Notes under the pieces: generated by a model | Databases searched by the model: none | Told to the model about the DNA's origin: nothing | The model's input: the letters and a program-made list of their open reading frames with translations, nothing else | Source: Fusobacteriales bacterium | GTDB lineage: Bacteria > Fusobacteriota > Fusobacteriia > Fusobacteriales > Leptotrichiaceae | Assembly (NCBI GenBank): GCA_031285605.1 | Contig: JAITVW010000201.1 | Location: forward strand, 1 to 7,901 | Direction of reading: 5' to 3' | DNA length: 7,901 nucleotides | Part shown: in pieces, positions 1 through 7,746 of the stretch | How the letters are laid out: every line of letters starts with the position of its first letter | Position numbering within the stretch: the stretch's first letter is position 1 | Made by a program: the position numbers and the translations under genes

Positions 1-28
1 TTAGTATAAATATTTTATATTAATTACA

Positions 29-1434
<1,406 letters not shown>

Positions 1435-1436
<2 letters not shown>

Positions 1437-1498
1437 TTTTTTAAATATATAAAAATCTTGATATGGGATTATATTAAAAAGTAAAATTTTTGATATGG
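1435..1498. repeat. Imperfect 32-bp tandem repeat after gdhA
   Basis: Two adjacent 32-base units (1435-1466 and 1467-1498) match at about 23 of 32 positions. Both end in a TTGATATGG core (1458-1466 and 1490-1498). The sequence is very AT-rich, so part of the match is compositional. It begins at the last bases of the gdhA stop codon. No function is evident, and neither unit folds into a convincing terminator. Confidence 0.4.
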
Positions 1499-1760
1499 TC
1501 CTGTTTTTTGTATTTAGAAAAATACTGAAAAAGATTAAAATTTTATAAAGATTGAGTTCTATGCCGGATTATTTTTGACTTTTGACAAGCTGAAGAATAA
1601 AAGTATGACTTAATATTGTAGAAAATAGGTTGGTTAGGCAATGAAAGGCAAAAGTGGGAGGATAAAACTATATCAATAACCGGAAAATAACTTGTAATGA
1701 AAATATAATACATGTATTCAATATTTTTACTAAAAAAAATCATATAAACGTAATAAATCA
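1499..1760. other. Gene-free AT-rich stretch
   Basis: No credible gene is seen on either strand between the repeat and the promoter at 1761. A 75-codon minus-strand reading frame at 1543-1770 lacks recognisable motifs and a plausible ribosome binding site, and I treat it as chance. A 6-bp hairpin, GTATTT-AGAA-AAATAC (1510-1525), has its T-run on the 5' side, so it would not end gdhA transcription. The stretch may be decayed DNA, but no parent gene is recognisable. Confidence 0.5.
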
Positions 1761-1789
1761 TTGACATCAAACAAAGGAAATTATATAAT
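1761..1789 (+). promoter_or_regulatory. Perfect consensus sigma-70 promoter
   Basis: TTGACA at 1761-1766 and TATAAT at 1784-1789 are both exact consensus hexamers, separated by exactly 17 bases. The predicted start is near 1796, giving a leader of about 186 nt before the ATG at 1982. A fully consensus promoter is uncommon even in AT-rich genomes and implies strong basal transcription unless a repressor or leader control limits it. Confidence 0.82.
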
Positions 1790-1795
1790 TGAGAA

Positions 1796-1981
1796 GAACA
1801 ATATTTTGAAATAGTAATATGAATGTAGGGAAACTTATAATTAAATTAATATTTTTAAGATATTGTCTTTTTTTTAATAAGGATATCGGGAAGAAGAAAT
1901 GAAGGTGTTGAAGTCGAGAAAAAGATAACAAGCTTATGAATATCGACTTCTTTAAATAAATGGGAATAATGGAGGAAACTT
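1796..1981 (+). promoter_or_regulatory. Long structured 5' leader with possible attenuation elements
   Basis: The leader lies between the consensus promoter and the 164-codon gene and holds three notable parts. First, a small hairpin (AAGA 1857-1860 pairing with TCTT 1866-1869) runs directly into eight T residues (1868-1875), like a weak intrinsic terminator. Second, ATG at 1899 opens a nine-codon frame, MKVLKSRKR, ending at the TAA at 1926-1928, with a GGGAAG stretch just upstream. Third, a perfect 8-bp inverted repeat, GAAGTCGA (1910-1917) and TCGACTTC (1943-1950), has its left arm inside that frame. Ribosome position could therefore influence folding. It matches no riboswitch class that I recognise, and the regulatory role is inference. 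Confidence 0.4.
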
Positions 1982-2476
1982 ATGGGAATGAATGAGAAGC
2001 TAATATTAAAACTTTTAACGGAGTACCTTACAAATCCAAGTGAAGCAACAAGGGAACAGATAACAGAAATGACATCTCTAAGAGTCGGTAAATATGAAAT
2101 ATCATGCTTCCGAGGAATGGCAGTGGGATATATAAGAGAAGTTGCCGGCAGAAGAGGATATATAGAAGTAGTGACAAAGTTATTTACGAAATCAATAAAT
2201 ACGCTGAGAGATGATAATAAAAGATATCAGCTTTATGTACTTGCGGATGAAACAGGGAAAATACTGGTAAATCAGCTGAAGATAGGAATAATAAAACAAA
2301 TTTTAAAATTAGGGAAAAGAAATGCAGAAGAATATAATAAAATATTGAAAATGATGTCATCAAAAGAAATGACTCCAAGGGAGCTGGAAAGCTATATGAA
2401 CGATAATATTCAGAAGGAAGAATCCCTGTATTTGAAAGAGGCGGATATTTGTAAAGAATTTTTTTTAAGAGATTAA
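1982..2476 (+). CDS. Hypothetical protein, 164 residues, unknown function
   Basis: I do not recognise this protein. The start is well supported: GGAGG (1971-1975) lies 6 bases before the ATG, with a perfect consensus promoter further upstream. The product is predicted soluble, with no signal peptide or membrane segment. It is rich in Lys, Glu, Leu and Ile and probably mostly helical, notably residues 61-80 and 97-160. A Gly/Arg-containing stretch, FRGMAVGYIREVAGRRGY (43-60), is the most distinctive segment, and Cys42 and Cys157 are the only cysteines. The TAA stop (2474-2476) lies within bases that, in another frame, encode the start of the transposase remnant that follows. The natural C-terminus may therefore have been replaced at the junction. 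Codon use resembles its neighbours. It could be a lineage-specific accessory protein; no function is assigned. Confidence 0.7.
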   Translation: MGMNEKLILKLLTEYLTNPSEATREQITEMTSLRVGKYEISCFRGMAVGYIREVAGRRGYIEVVTKLFTKSINTLRDDNKRYQLYVLADETGKILVNQLKIGIIKQILKLGKRNAEEYNKILKMMSSKEMTPRELESYMNDNIQKEESLYLKEADICKEFFLRD

Positions 2477-2860
2477 GCGGAATAAAAGAATCAATATCAG
2501 CAGCGTTTCCCAAAACAGAATATCAGAGATGAGTCCATCAGATAAGAAATACACTAAAATATGTATCAGATAAAGATAAGAAAGAAAAGCCGGAAAGCGA
2601 ACCGAGATGTAATAAGTCCGTTATTTAAATTTTCAGAAGAGGTAAGAAAAGTAATCTATACAACAAATGCGATAGAAAGCTTAAACAGTACTTACAGAAG
2701 ACTGAACAGACAGAGAAGTGTATTTCCAAATGAAAGCTTCTTACTAAAAGCCTTGTATTTATTTACATTTGAAGCAACGAAAAAATGGAGCATGCCGCAA
2801 AGAAACCGGGGACAGGTATATGGAGAATTGAACATAATGTATGAAGAGAGACTGCCGTAA
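2473..2860 (+). pseudogene. IS256/Mutator-family transposase remnant (C-terminal part)
   Basis: This is a dead fragment of a DDE transposase. From 2473 one frame reads L-S-GIKESISAAFPKTEYQR, the Mutator-family signature, but the codon expected to be the signature Cys is TGA (2530-2532) and the next residue is missing. The same frame resumes with VHQIRNTLKYVSDKDKKE up to about 2586. About 40 residues are then lost and the frame shifts. From 2588 the second frame gives S-R-KAN-R-DVISPLFKFSEEVRK, then the family hallmark TTNAIESLNSTYRRLNRQR with the likely catalytic Glu, and ends MYEERLP at 2860. Two positions that are normally Trp have become Arg. The whole N-terminal half, including the earlier catalytic Asp residues, is absent. 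A 99-codon frame from the ATG at 2561 exists but is not a functional gene. No terminal inverted repeats or target duplication could be identified. Confidence 0.9.
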
Positions 2861-2903
2861 AATTAAGAGCAAATATCAAGACACCCTGAGTAAGGATGTT
2901 TGT

Positions 2904-2937
2904 TTGACATACAGTAATTTAAGAGGTATATTATACC
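2904..2937 (+). promoter_or_regulatory. Strong promoter with operator-like palindrome
   Basis: TTGACA (2904-2909, exact) and TATATT (2927-2932, five of six) are separated by 17 bases, predicting a start near 2939. A perfect 13-base palindrome, GGTATA-T-TATACC (2925-2937), covers the whole -10 element, where a bound repressor would block RNA polymerase. It lies just beyond the transposase remnant and faces a stretch with no forward gene before the terminator at 3036. Confidence 0.65.
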
Positions 2938-2938
2938 A

Positions 2939-3077
2939 GAACATAAAACAGTACAAGTATTAAATCTTTTATTACAGAAAGATTAATTTACAGAAGATTT
3001 CGCACACTCTCTATTTAACATATAAAAATTTTATTTCATCAGACTTTGATTATAAAATTCTGATGATTTATTTTTTT
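2939..3077 (+). ncRNA. Candidate small RNA transcription unit
   Basis: The unit is bounded by the promoter at 2904-2932 and the intrinsic terminator at 3036-3077, predicting a transcript of roughly 135-140 nt. It has no ATG with a ribosome binding site before the terminator. Inside, AATCTTT (2963-2969) pairs perfectly with AAAGATT (2978-2984) around an 8-base loop, and a single-stranded AU-rich stretch separates this from the terminator hairpin. A near-repeat TTACAGAAAGATT / TTACAGAAGATTT lies at 2972-2984 and 2988-3000. Its 3' end overlaps the 3' end of the MerR pseudogene on the other strand by about 10 bases. It matches no RNA family I recognise. It could instead be the promoter remnant of a lost gene. 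Confidence 0.35.
3036..3077 (+). terminator. Intrinsic terminator, forward strand
   Basis: A perfect 8-bp stem, TCATCAGA (3036-3043) with TCTGATGA (3059-3066), has a 15-base loop and is followed at once by a T-rich tail (TTTA then seven T, 3067-3077). In the forward direction this is a good intrinsic terminator shape, though AT-rich. On the reverse strand a T-run follows only after several bases, so it may also weakly terminate the MerR-type transcript, whose stop codon (3068-3070) lies inside the tail. Confidence 0.55.
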
Positions 3078-3366
3078 GCAGCAGGAAAATATATCTCTGT
3101 CATATAATTTTCCGGCGTTTTAGTTTCTGAATTAGTGAGATAAATTTCGTAAGCAGCGTCTATAAATTTATATCCCTCGGTTTCTATCCATTGATTCAAT
3201 TTTGTATAAACAGAAGTAAGATTAGAATAAGGATCTTTATAGAGTACTGTTGCACATAAACTGCCTGAAAGCTCAAGGGTTTCAGAAGACATATTTCATC
3301 ATAGTATCTTAAAGTCTTGGTAGTAACATTACTAAATTTTGAAAAAAAAATACCTATAGGCAGCAT
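3068..3366 (-). pseudogene. MerR-family transcriptional regulator, internally deleted
   Basis: This is a broken BltR/BmrR-like regulator. An ATG at 3366, preceded by AAGGAGG (GGAGG at 3380-3376), opens MLPIGIFFSKFSNVTTKTLR and then YYDEICLLK, which is the MerR winged-helix N-terminus. That frame then runs into unrelated residues and stops at 3196 after 56 codons. Shifted by one base, the frame from 3292 to 3068 gives the C-terminal end of a GyrI-like effector-binding domain: LSGSLCATVLYKDPYSNL, then YEIYLTN and YMTEIYFPAAKK. Intact relatives run to roughly 250 residues or more, so the rest of the HTH domain, the linker helix and most of the effector domain are missing at the junction near 3280-3290. 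The remaining 74-codon frame could be taken for a small GyrI-like protein, but it lacks its own ribosome binding site and half the fold. Confidence 0.85.
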
Positions 3367-3409
3367 GTTTTACAACCTCCTTAAAATTATTTTCCCGGGC
3401 TTTGATATG

Positions 3410-3440
3410 ATTATGCACTTTCCCGTAAGAGGAAGGTCAA
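3410..3440 (-). promoter_or_regulatory. MerR-type promoter and operator with 19-bp spacer
   Basis: On the minus strand, TTGACC (3440-3435) and CATAAT (3415-3410) each match five of six consensus bases but are 19 bases apart, too long for ordinary promoters and typical of MerR-activated ones. The spacer holds a dyad, ACTTTCC (3417-3423) and GGAAGGT (3431-3437) on the plus strand, symmetric except at one position. A MerR dimer would bind here and untwist the DNA. It sits about 45 bases upstream of the broken MerR gene, so it was presumably autoregulatory. A related regulator elsewhere could still use it. Confidence 0.75.
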
Positions 3441-3441
3441 A

Positions 3442-3470
3442 GTTACATCATAAAAAATATTCTGTATGAT
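3442..3470 (+). promoter_or_regulatory. Possible divergent promoter
   Basis: GTTACA (3442-3447, four of six) and TATGAT (3465-3470, five of six) are 17 bases apart, starting immediately next to the MerR-type operator and facing away from it. If used, it would give a leader of over 230 nt for the secreted-protein gene at 3709. The match is modest in AT-rich DNA, so this is weak. Confidence 0.2.
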
Positions 3471-3708
3471 AAAGTTATGATTAAATACGATAAAAAAATA
3501 TATTTTTCTTTGAAAAGCATAATAATTTCACTATTTAACTATACAAATTTATTAATAAATGATAAAATAAGGGTACTCTGTTCTGTCTGTATCTTAATAT
3601 TTGAATAAACGGAATGGATATGAGTGTTTTTATATTGGCAGAAATAAGTTGGATTTAACGATATGTTTGGAAAAACACCGGTAATTAATAAGAAAAAAGA
3701 GGTAAAAC
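3471..3708. other. Intergenic region before the secreted-protein gene
   Basis: I see no supportable gene on either strand. A 76-codon minus-strand frame at 3539-3769 overlaps the start of the real forward gene and has no family features. Weak promoter-like pieces occur, such as TTGGCA at 3635-3640 with TATGTT at 3662-3667 at an unfavourable 21-base spacing. None is convincing as the promoter of the 3709 gene or of secA. Confidence 0.5.
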
Positions 3709-4080
3709 ATGAAAAGCAAAAAAGCCTTGTTTTTGGCGTCTTTAGTATTATTTCTTTTAAGTTATACAAATAATTATGCTGAAAAAAGTCAAGGTTTAAT
3801 TATACACAGGGAAAAACTGGACTTTATATCGGGTCTGAATGAGGAAGAGCTGAAAAGACTTATACTTAAGATAAAAGATATAAAAAAAGATAATCTTAGC
3901 ATAGATGAGCTTAAGGATCTGCATGACAGTTATTATACAGAAGTCAGCATAAAACCCGAAGACTTTAGAAATTATTTTGTAAGTTCAAAAAAAGAGACTG
4001 AAAAAATAATATATATAAATAAAAATGAAGAAATAAAAAATAAAAAACTTCAGGAAGTGATGGAGAGAAGTCTTGAATAG
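3709..4080 (+). CDS. Small secreted protein of unknown function
   Basis: This 123-residue protein is not assigned to a family. The start is supported by AGAGG (3698-3702) ending 6 bases before the ATG. Residues 1-24 form a classic Sec signal peptide: a Lys-rich n-region (MKSKK), a hydrophobic core (ALFLASLVLFLLS) and a likely signal peptidase I site after NNYA-24. There is no lipobox Cys. The mature part of about 99 residues is strongly hydrophilic, rich in Lys and Glu and probably helical, especially residues 44-75 and 96-121. Export to the periplasm or cell surface is predicted. It precedes secA by 60 bases with no terminator between, so co-transcription is possible, but a link to SecA function is not shown. 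Confidence 0.75.
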   Translation: MKSKKALFLASLVLFLLSYTNNYAEKSQGLIIHREKLDFISGLNEEELKRLILKIKDIKKDNLSIDELKDLHDSYYTEVSIKPEDFRNYFVSSKKETEKIIYINKNEEIKNKKLQEVMERSLE

Positions 4081-4140
4081 AAACTCCTTTATTTTGTCAT
4101 ATAAACAATTACTGAAAAAATAAAACTTAAAGGAGAAAAA

Positions 4141-6813
4141 ATGTTAAACACAGTAGCAAATAAAATATTCGGAACTTCTGACGAGAGAGAAGTAAAAAAA
4201 TTAATGAAAAAGGTAGATGCGATAAATGCTCTTGAGCCAAAGATAGAAAAACTTACGGATTTTGAACTTAAAGGAAAAACAGAAGAGTTCAAAATAAGAT
4301 TTGAAGGCGGGGAAGACCTTGATGATATATTGCCGGAAGCTTTTGCCGTGGCAAGAGAAGGTGCTAAAAGAGTACTTAGAATGCGTCATTATGATGTACA
4401 GTTAATAGGAGGAATGATCCTGCACAGCGGAAGAATAGCAGAGATGAAAACCGGGGAAGGAAAAACCCTGATGGCAACACTTGCTATTTATCTGAATGCA
4501 CTTTCAAGTAAAGGTGTACACATAATTACGGTAAATGATTATCTGGCACAAAGAGATATGGAGATAATGAGACCTCTGTATAATTTTCTCGGACTGTCGG
4601 TAGGAGTAATAATAAACGGAATATCAAATGAAGAAAGAAAAAGAGCCTATGCATCTGATATTACCTATGGTACAAATAATGAATTCGGTTTTGATTACCT
4701 GAGAGACAATATGGTTCATAATATCAAAGAAAAAGTACAAAGACTGCATCACTATGCAATAGTTGACGAAATAGATTCGATTCTGATAGATGAGGCAAGA
4801 ACACCTTTGATAATTTCGGGAGCAGCAGAAGAAACTACACACTGGTATAACGTTTTTGCAAAAGTAGTACTGCAGCTGAAAAGAAGTTTGAAGACAGAAA
4901 AAATAAAAGACAAGAAAAATACTGTGATACCTGAGGAAGACTACGAAGATTACGAAGTGGATGAAAAAGGACACAATGTAACAATGACTGAAAAAGGTAT
5001 AAAGAATGTAGAGAGGATTCTTAATATAGAAAACCTTTACTCACCGGAACATGTAGAGCTTACACACTTTCTGGCACAGGCATTAAAGGCTAAGGAACTG
5101 TTTAAGCTGGACAGAGACTACATAATAAATGAAGATGATGAAGTAATAATAGTAGATGAGTTTACAGGAAGACTGATGGAAGGAAGAAGGTATTCAGACG
5201 GTCTTCATCAGGCTATCGAGGCTAAGGAAAACCTTGAAGTAGCCGGGGAAAATCAGACTCTTGCTACAATTACACTGCAGAATTATTTCAGAATGTATGA
5301 AAAATTGTCCGGAATGACGGGTACTGCAAAAACAGAGGAAGATGAGTTTAAGCAGATATATAAGCTGGGTGTTGTGGCAATACCTACAAATAAACCTGTT
5401 ATAAGAAGAGATTTTTCTGATGTTATTTACATTACAAAAAGAGCAAAATATGAGGCGATAGTAGAAAAAATAAAAGAACTTTATGAGAACGGACAGCCGG
5501 TACTGGTAGGTACAGCTTCGATACAAAACTCCGAGGATCTGTCAAAACTGCTGAAAAAAGCAAGAATTCCGCATGATGTACTGAATGCAAAGCAGCATAC
5601 AAGAGAAGCAGAGATAATAGCGCAGGCAGGGAGATATAAAGCAGTAACAATAGCGACAAACATGGCCGGAAGAGGAACTGATATAAAACTGGGGGGGGAT
5701 CCTGAATCTCTTGCATTAAAGACTGCTGAAAGAGGAACTCCTGAATTTAGAGAACTGGTAGACCAGTATCAGGGCGAATGCGAGGAAAATAAGGAGAAAG
5801 TCATAGCAACAGGCGGATTATTCATACTGGGAACAGAGAGACACGAGAGCAGACGTATAGATAACCAGCTTAGAGGACGGGCAGGACGTCAGGGAGATCC
5901 GGGAGCATCAGAATTTTATCTGTCTCTTGAAGATGACCTGATGAGACTGTTTGGGGGAGACAGACTGCAGAATATGATGGCTTCTTTGAAAGTAGAAGAG
6001 CATGAGGAAATAAGAAATAGATTCATAACAAAAGCAGTAGAAGGAGCACAAAAAAGAGTAGAAAGCAGAAACTTCTCAATAAGAAAAAATCTGCTGGAAT
6101 ATGATGATATTAATAATAAACAGAGAGAAGTAGTCTATACACAAAGAGATCTTGTTTTGAGAAATGAAGATTTAAAAGACCTGATTATTTCAATGATGAA
6201 AGAAACTGTAGAAGATTTAACTGATAATGTTCTTTCGGGAGATTCGAGAGAGGACTGGAACTTTGACTATTTGGCGGATAATTTAAGAGATAATTATAAT
6301 TACCATGTTCCGGAGCTGTATCTTGATATGGAAAGAAATAAGATGAAAGCTGAAATTATTCAGGATCTTCTTGACAGATATAATAACAAAGAGCGGGAAA
6401 TCGGCTCTGTTCAGTTTAGAGATGTGGAAAGATATATAATGCTGGAAGTATTGGATCAGAGATGGAGAGAGAACCTGAAAAACCTTACAGAATTGCGTGA
6501 AGGAATTTATCTTAGATCATACGGGCAAAAGAATCCGATTAATGAGTATAAAATAATAAGTACTGATCTTTATAATGAAATGATAGATGGTATAAAAAGA
6601 GAAGTAAGCTCATTTCTGATGAAGCTGAGATTCAAAACAGAAGAAGAGATGGAAGCTGAGGAAAGAGCACAGAGTTTGCAGGTTTCCCATGAGGAAATAG
6701 AAGAAGCCGAGGAAGTAGAAGATGCACTTGAAAAGGCGGAAAATGAAATGCTTCATGTCTCAAGAAAGAAAAGAAGAGAAATGGAAAGACAGAGTCATAA
6801 AGGAAGAAGGTAG
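4141..6813 (+). CDS. secA: Preprotein translocase ATPase SecA
   Basis: SecA is the motor that pushes unfolded preproteins through SecYEG using ATP. AGGAG (4131-4135) lies 5 bases before the ATG. The 890 residues contain all core domains. NBD1 shows the Q-motif (VQLIGG, Gln87), Walker A MKTGEGKT (102-109) and Walker [21 protein letters not shown] (208-227). The preprotein cross-linking domain spans roughly 228-370 and contains an acidic/Lys-rich insert around 249-272. NBD2 has [13 protein letters not shown] (507-519) and [13 protein letters not shown] (576-588). The helical scaffold and wing follow, with [20 protein letters not shown] (771-790), where most relatives have H rather than N before L. 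The tail (about 835-890) is Glu-rich then Lys/Arg-rich and has no cysteines, so the common zinc-binding SecB/lipid-interaction motif is absent. Eight G residues (5691-5698) encode part of LGGD. The PHP gene follows after 5 bases. Confidence 0.98.
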   Translation: MLNTVANKIFGTSDEREVKKLMKKVDAINALEPKIEKLTDFELKGKTEEFKIRFEGGEDLDDILPEAFAVAREGAKRVLRMRHYDVQLIGGMILHSGRIAEMKTGEGKTLMATLAIYLNALSSKGVHIITVNDYLAQRDMEIMRPLYNFLGLSVGVIINGISNEERKRAYASDITYGTNNEFGFDYLRDNMVHNIKEKVQRLHHYAIVDEIDSILIDEARTPLIISGAAEETTHWYNVFAKVVLQLKRSLKTEKIKDKKNTVIPEEDYEDYEVDEKGHNVTMTEKGIKNVERILNIENLYSPEHVELTHFLAQALKAKELFKLDRDYIINEDDEVIIVDEFTGRLMEGRRYSDGLHQAIEAKENLEVAGENQTLATITLQNYFRMYEKLSGMTGTAKTEEDEFKQIYKLGVVAIPTNKPVIRRDFSDVIYITKRAKYEAIVEKIKELYENGQPVLVGTASIQNSEDLSKLLKKARIPHDVLNAKQHTREAEIIAQAGRYKAVTIATNMAGRGTDIKLGGDPESLALKTAERGTPEFRELVDQYQGECEENKEKVIATGGLFILGTERHESRRIDNQLRGRAGRQGDPGASEFYLSLEDDLMRLFGGDRLQNMMASLKVEEHEEIRNRFITKAVEGAQKRVESRNFSIRKNLLEYDDINNKQREVVYTQRDLVLRNEDLKDLIISMMKETVEDLTDNVLSGDSREDWNFDYLADNLRDNYNYHVPELYLDMERNKMKAEIIQDLLDRYNNKEREIGSVQFRDVERYIMLEVLDQRWRENLKNLTELREGIYLRSYGQKNPINEYKIISTDLYNEMIDGIKREVSSFLMKLRFKTEEEMEAEERAQSLQVSHEEIEEAEEVEDALEKAENEMLHVSRKKRREMERQSHKGRR

Positions 6814-6818
6814 CGGTA

Positions 6819-7712
6819 ATGATAGATCTTCATATGCATTCTCTATATTCAGACGGAACTTTCGGTGTTTCTGAATTAGTGAAAAGATCCGGCGAAAAGG
6901 GTATAAAAATATTGTCGCTTACAGATCATGACACTGTGGAAGGACTTGCCGAGGCTGCGAAAGAATGCATAGAAAATAACATAAAATTCATAAACGGAAT
7001 AGAGATATCCACAGAATATAAAGGAAAAGAAGTACATATACTCGGTTATTTTATAGATGAAAAAGATAAAAGCCTGATAGATTTTTCTAATGAAATGAAA
7101 GAGGCAAGAATCAATAGAAATGAAAAAATTATAAAAATACTGAATAATCATGGAGTAGAAATTACAAAAGAGGATACATTCCGTGAGGCTGAAGGAGTAA
7201 TTATAAGCAGAACACATTTGGCAAGAGCTCTGATAGCCAAAGATTACGTAAAAGATGTAAAGGAAGCATTTGATAAATATTTGGGATCAAACGGACTTGC
7301 CTATGTCCCAAAGTCAAATCTAAATCCTTTTGACGGAATAGAGATAATAAAAAAAAGCGGAGGGTTGGCGTTTTTAGCCCACCCTAAGCTTATAGGACTG
7401 GAAGAAGAAGACTTTGTCCGGCTTGTGAAGGAAATGAAAAATCATGGACTGGACGGAATAGAAACATACTATTCTCTATTTTCAAGGGAAGACATGGAAT
7501 ACTTTGAAAAAACAGCAGAAAAATTTTCTCTTATAAGAAGTGCCGGTTCTGATTTTCACGGAGAAAATAGAAAAGGCGTGGATATCGGAGATAATTATGC
7601 ACCAAAAGAGGTTTTTTACATCTGGAATGAGCTTTATGAACAAAAAAATTTGAATCAGACTAAGCTGGTAACTGTATCAGACAAAGGAAGAATTTCAAAT
7701 CTTCCTTTTTAA
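6819..7712 (+). CDS. PHP-domain phosphoesterase (RNase AM / YciV-like)
   Basis: This is a 297-residue metal-dependent phosphoesterase of the PHP superfamily. Metal ligands are visible in order: DLHMHS (His5, His7), SDGT (Asp12), LTDHDT (Asp36, His37), GIEIS (Glu62), VHILGYF (His73), RTHLAR (His133), LAHPK (His188) and AGSDFHG (Asp245, His247). The set, order and length fit the YciV/Rnm group. Characterised members trim the 5' ends of RNA or remove the 3' phosphate from 3',5'-bisphosphonucleotides, so a cytoplasmic nucleotide or RNA turnover role is inferred; the exact substrate cannot be read from the sequence. The start lies 5 bases after the secA stop, with its ribosome binding site (AGAAGG, 6805-6810) inside the end of secA, suggesting translational coupling. 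A hairpin overlaps its last codons. Confidence 0.9.
   Translation: MIDLHMHSLYSDGTFGVSELVKRSGEKGIKILSLTDHDTVEGLAEAAKECIENNIKFINGIEISTEYKGKEVHILGYFIDEKDKSLIDFSNEMKEARINRNEKIIKILNNHGVEITKEDTFREAEGVIISRTHLARALIAKDYVKDVKEAFDKYLGSNGLAYVPKSNLNPFDGIEIIKKSGGLAFLAHPKLIGLEEEDFVRLVKEMKNHGLDGIETYYSLFSREDMEYFEKTAEKFSLIRSAGSDFHGENRKGVDIGDNYAPKEVFYIWNELYEQKNLNQTKLVTVSDKGRISNLPF
7683..7710 (+). terminator. Possible intrinsic terminator overlapping gene end
   Basis: A perfect 9-bp inverted repeat, AAAGGAAGA (7683-7691) and TCTTCCTTT (7700-7708), has an 8-base loop and ends in five T residues (7706-7710) that run into the TAA stop of the PHP gene. Part of the T-run sits within the stem, so efficiency is doubtful. 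It would partly separate secA-PHP transcription from the following gene, which starts 34 bases after the stop. Confidence 0.4.
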
Positions 7713-7746
7713 CTAAATGAATGAAAAGAGAAAGGTATAATAGAAT

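Noticed and set aside
1510..1525. Hairpin GTATTT-AGAA-AAATAC as a gdhA terminator.
   Set aside because: The T-run precedes rather than follows the stem, the stem is only 6 AT-rich pairs, and it lies over 70 bases past the stop.
1543..1770. A 75-codon minus-strand open frame in the gene-free stretch.
   Set aside because: Composition typical of the antisense of AT-rich DNA, no ribosome binding site, no recognisable motif, and it overlaps the consensus promoter at 1761.
2184..2513. A 109-codon minus-strand open frame opposite the unknown gene.
   Set aside because: It is antisense to a gene with a clear ribosome binding site and promoter, is rich in Ser, Phe and Leu as antisense of a Lys/Glu-rich gene would be, and runs into transposase-derived DNA.
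2561..2860. A 99-residue forward frame read as a stand-alone protein.
   Set aside because: Its first 25 or so residues are out-of-frame transposase DNA and the rest is only the C-terminal end of an IS256-type transposase. No ribosome binding site precedes the ATG.
1456..2881. Inverted 9-base match TCTTGATAT (1456-1464) and ATATCAAGA (2873-2881), spaced like the ends of an IS256-sized element.
   Set aside because: The match does not extend beyond 9 bases on either side, the left copy belongs to the local tandem repeat, and no target duplication is visible. It is probably chance in AT-rich DNA.
3539..3769. A 76-codon minus-strand frame before the secreted-protein gene.
   Set aside because: It overlaps the well-supported forward start at 3709 and looks like antisense of low-complexity AT-rich DNA.
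4094..4126. TTGTCA (4094-4099) as the -35 of a dedicated secA promoter.
   Set aside because: No acceptable -10 occurs at 15-19 bases; the nearest candidate, TAAAAC at 4121, is 21 bases away and poor.
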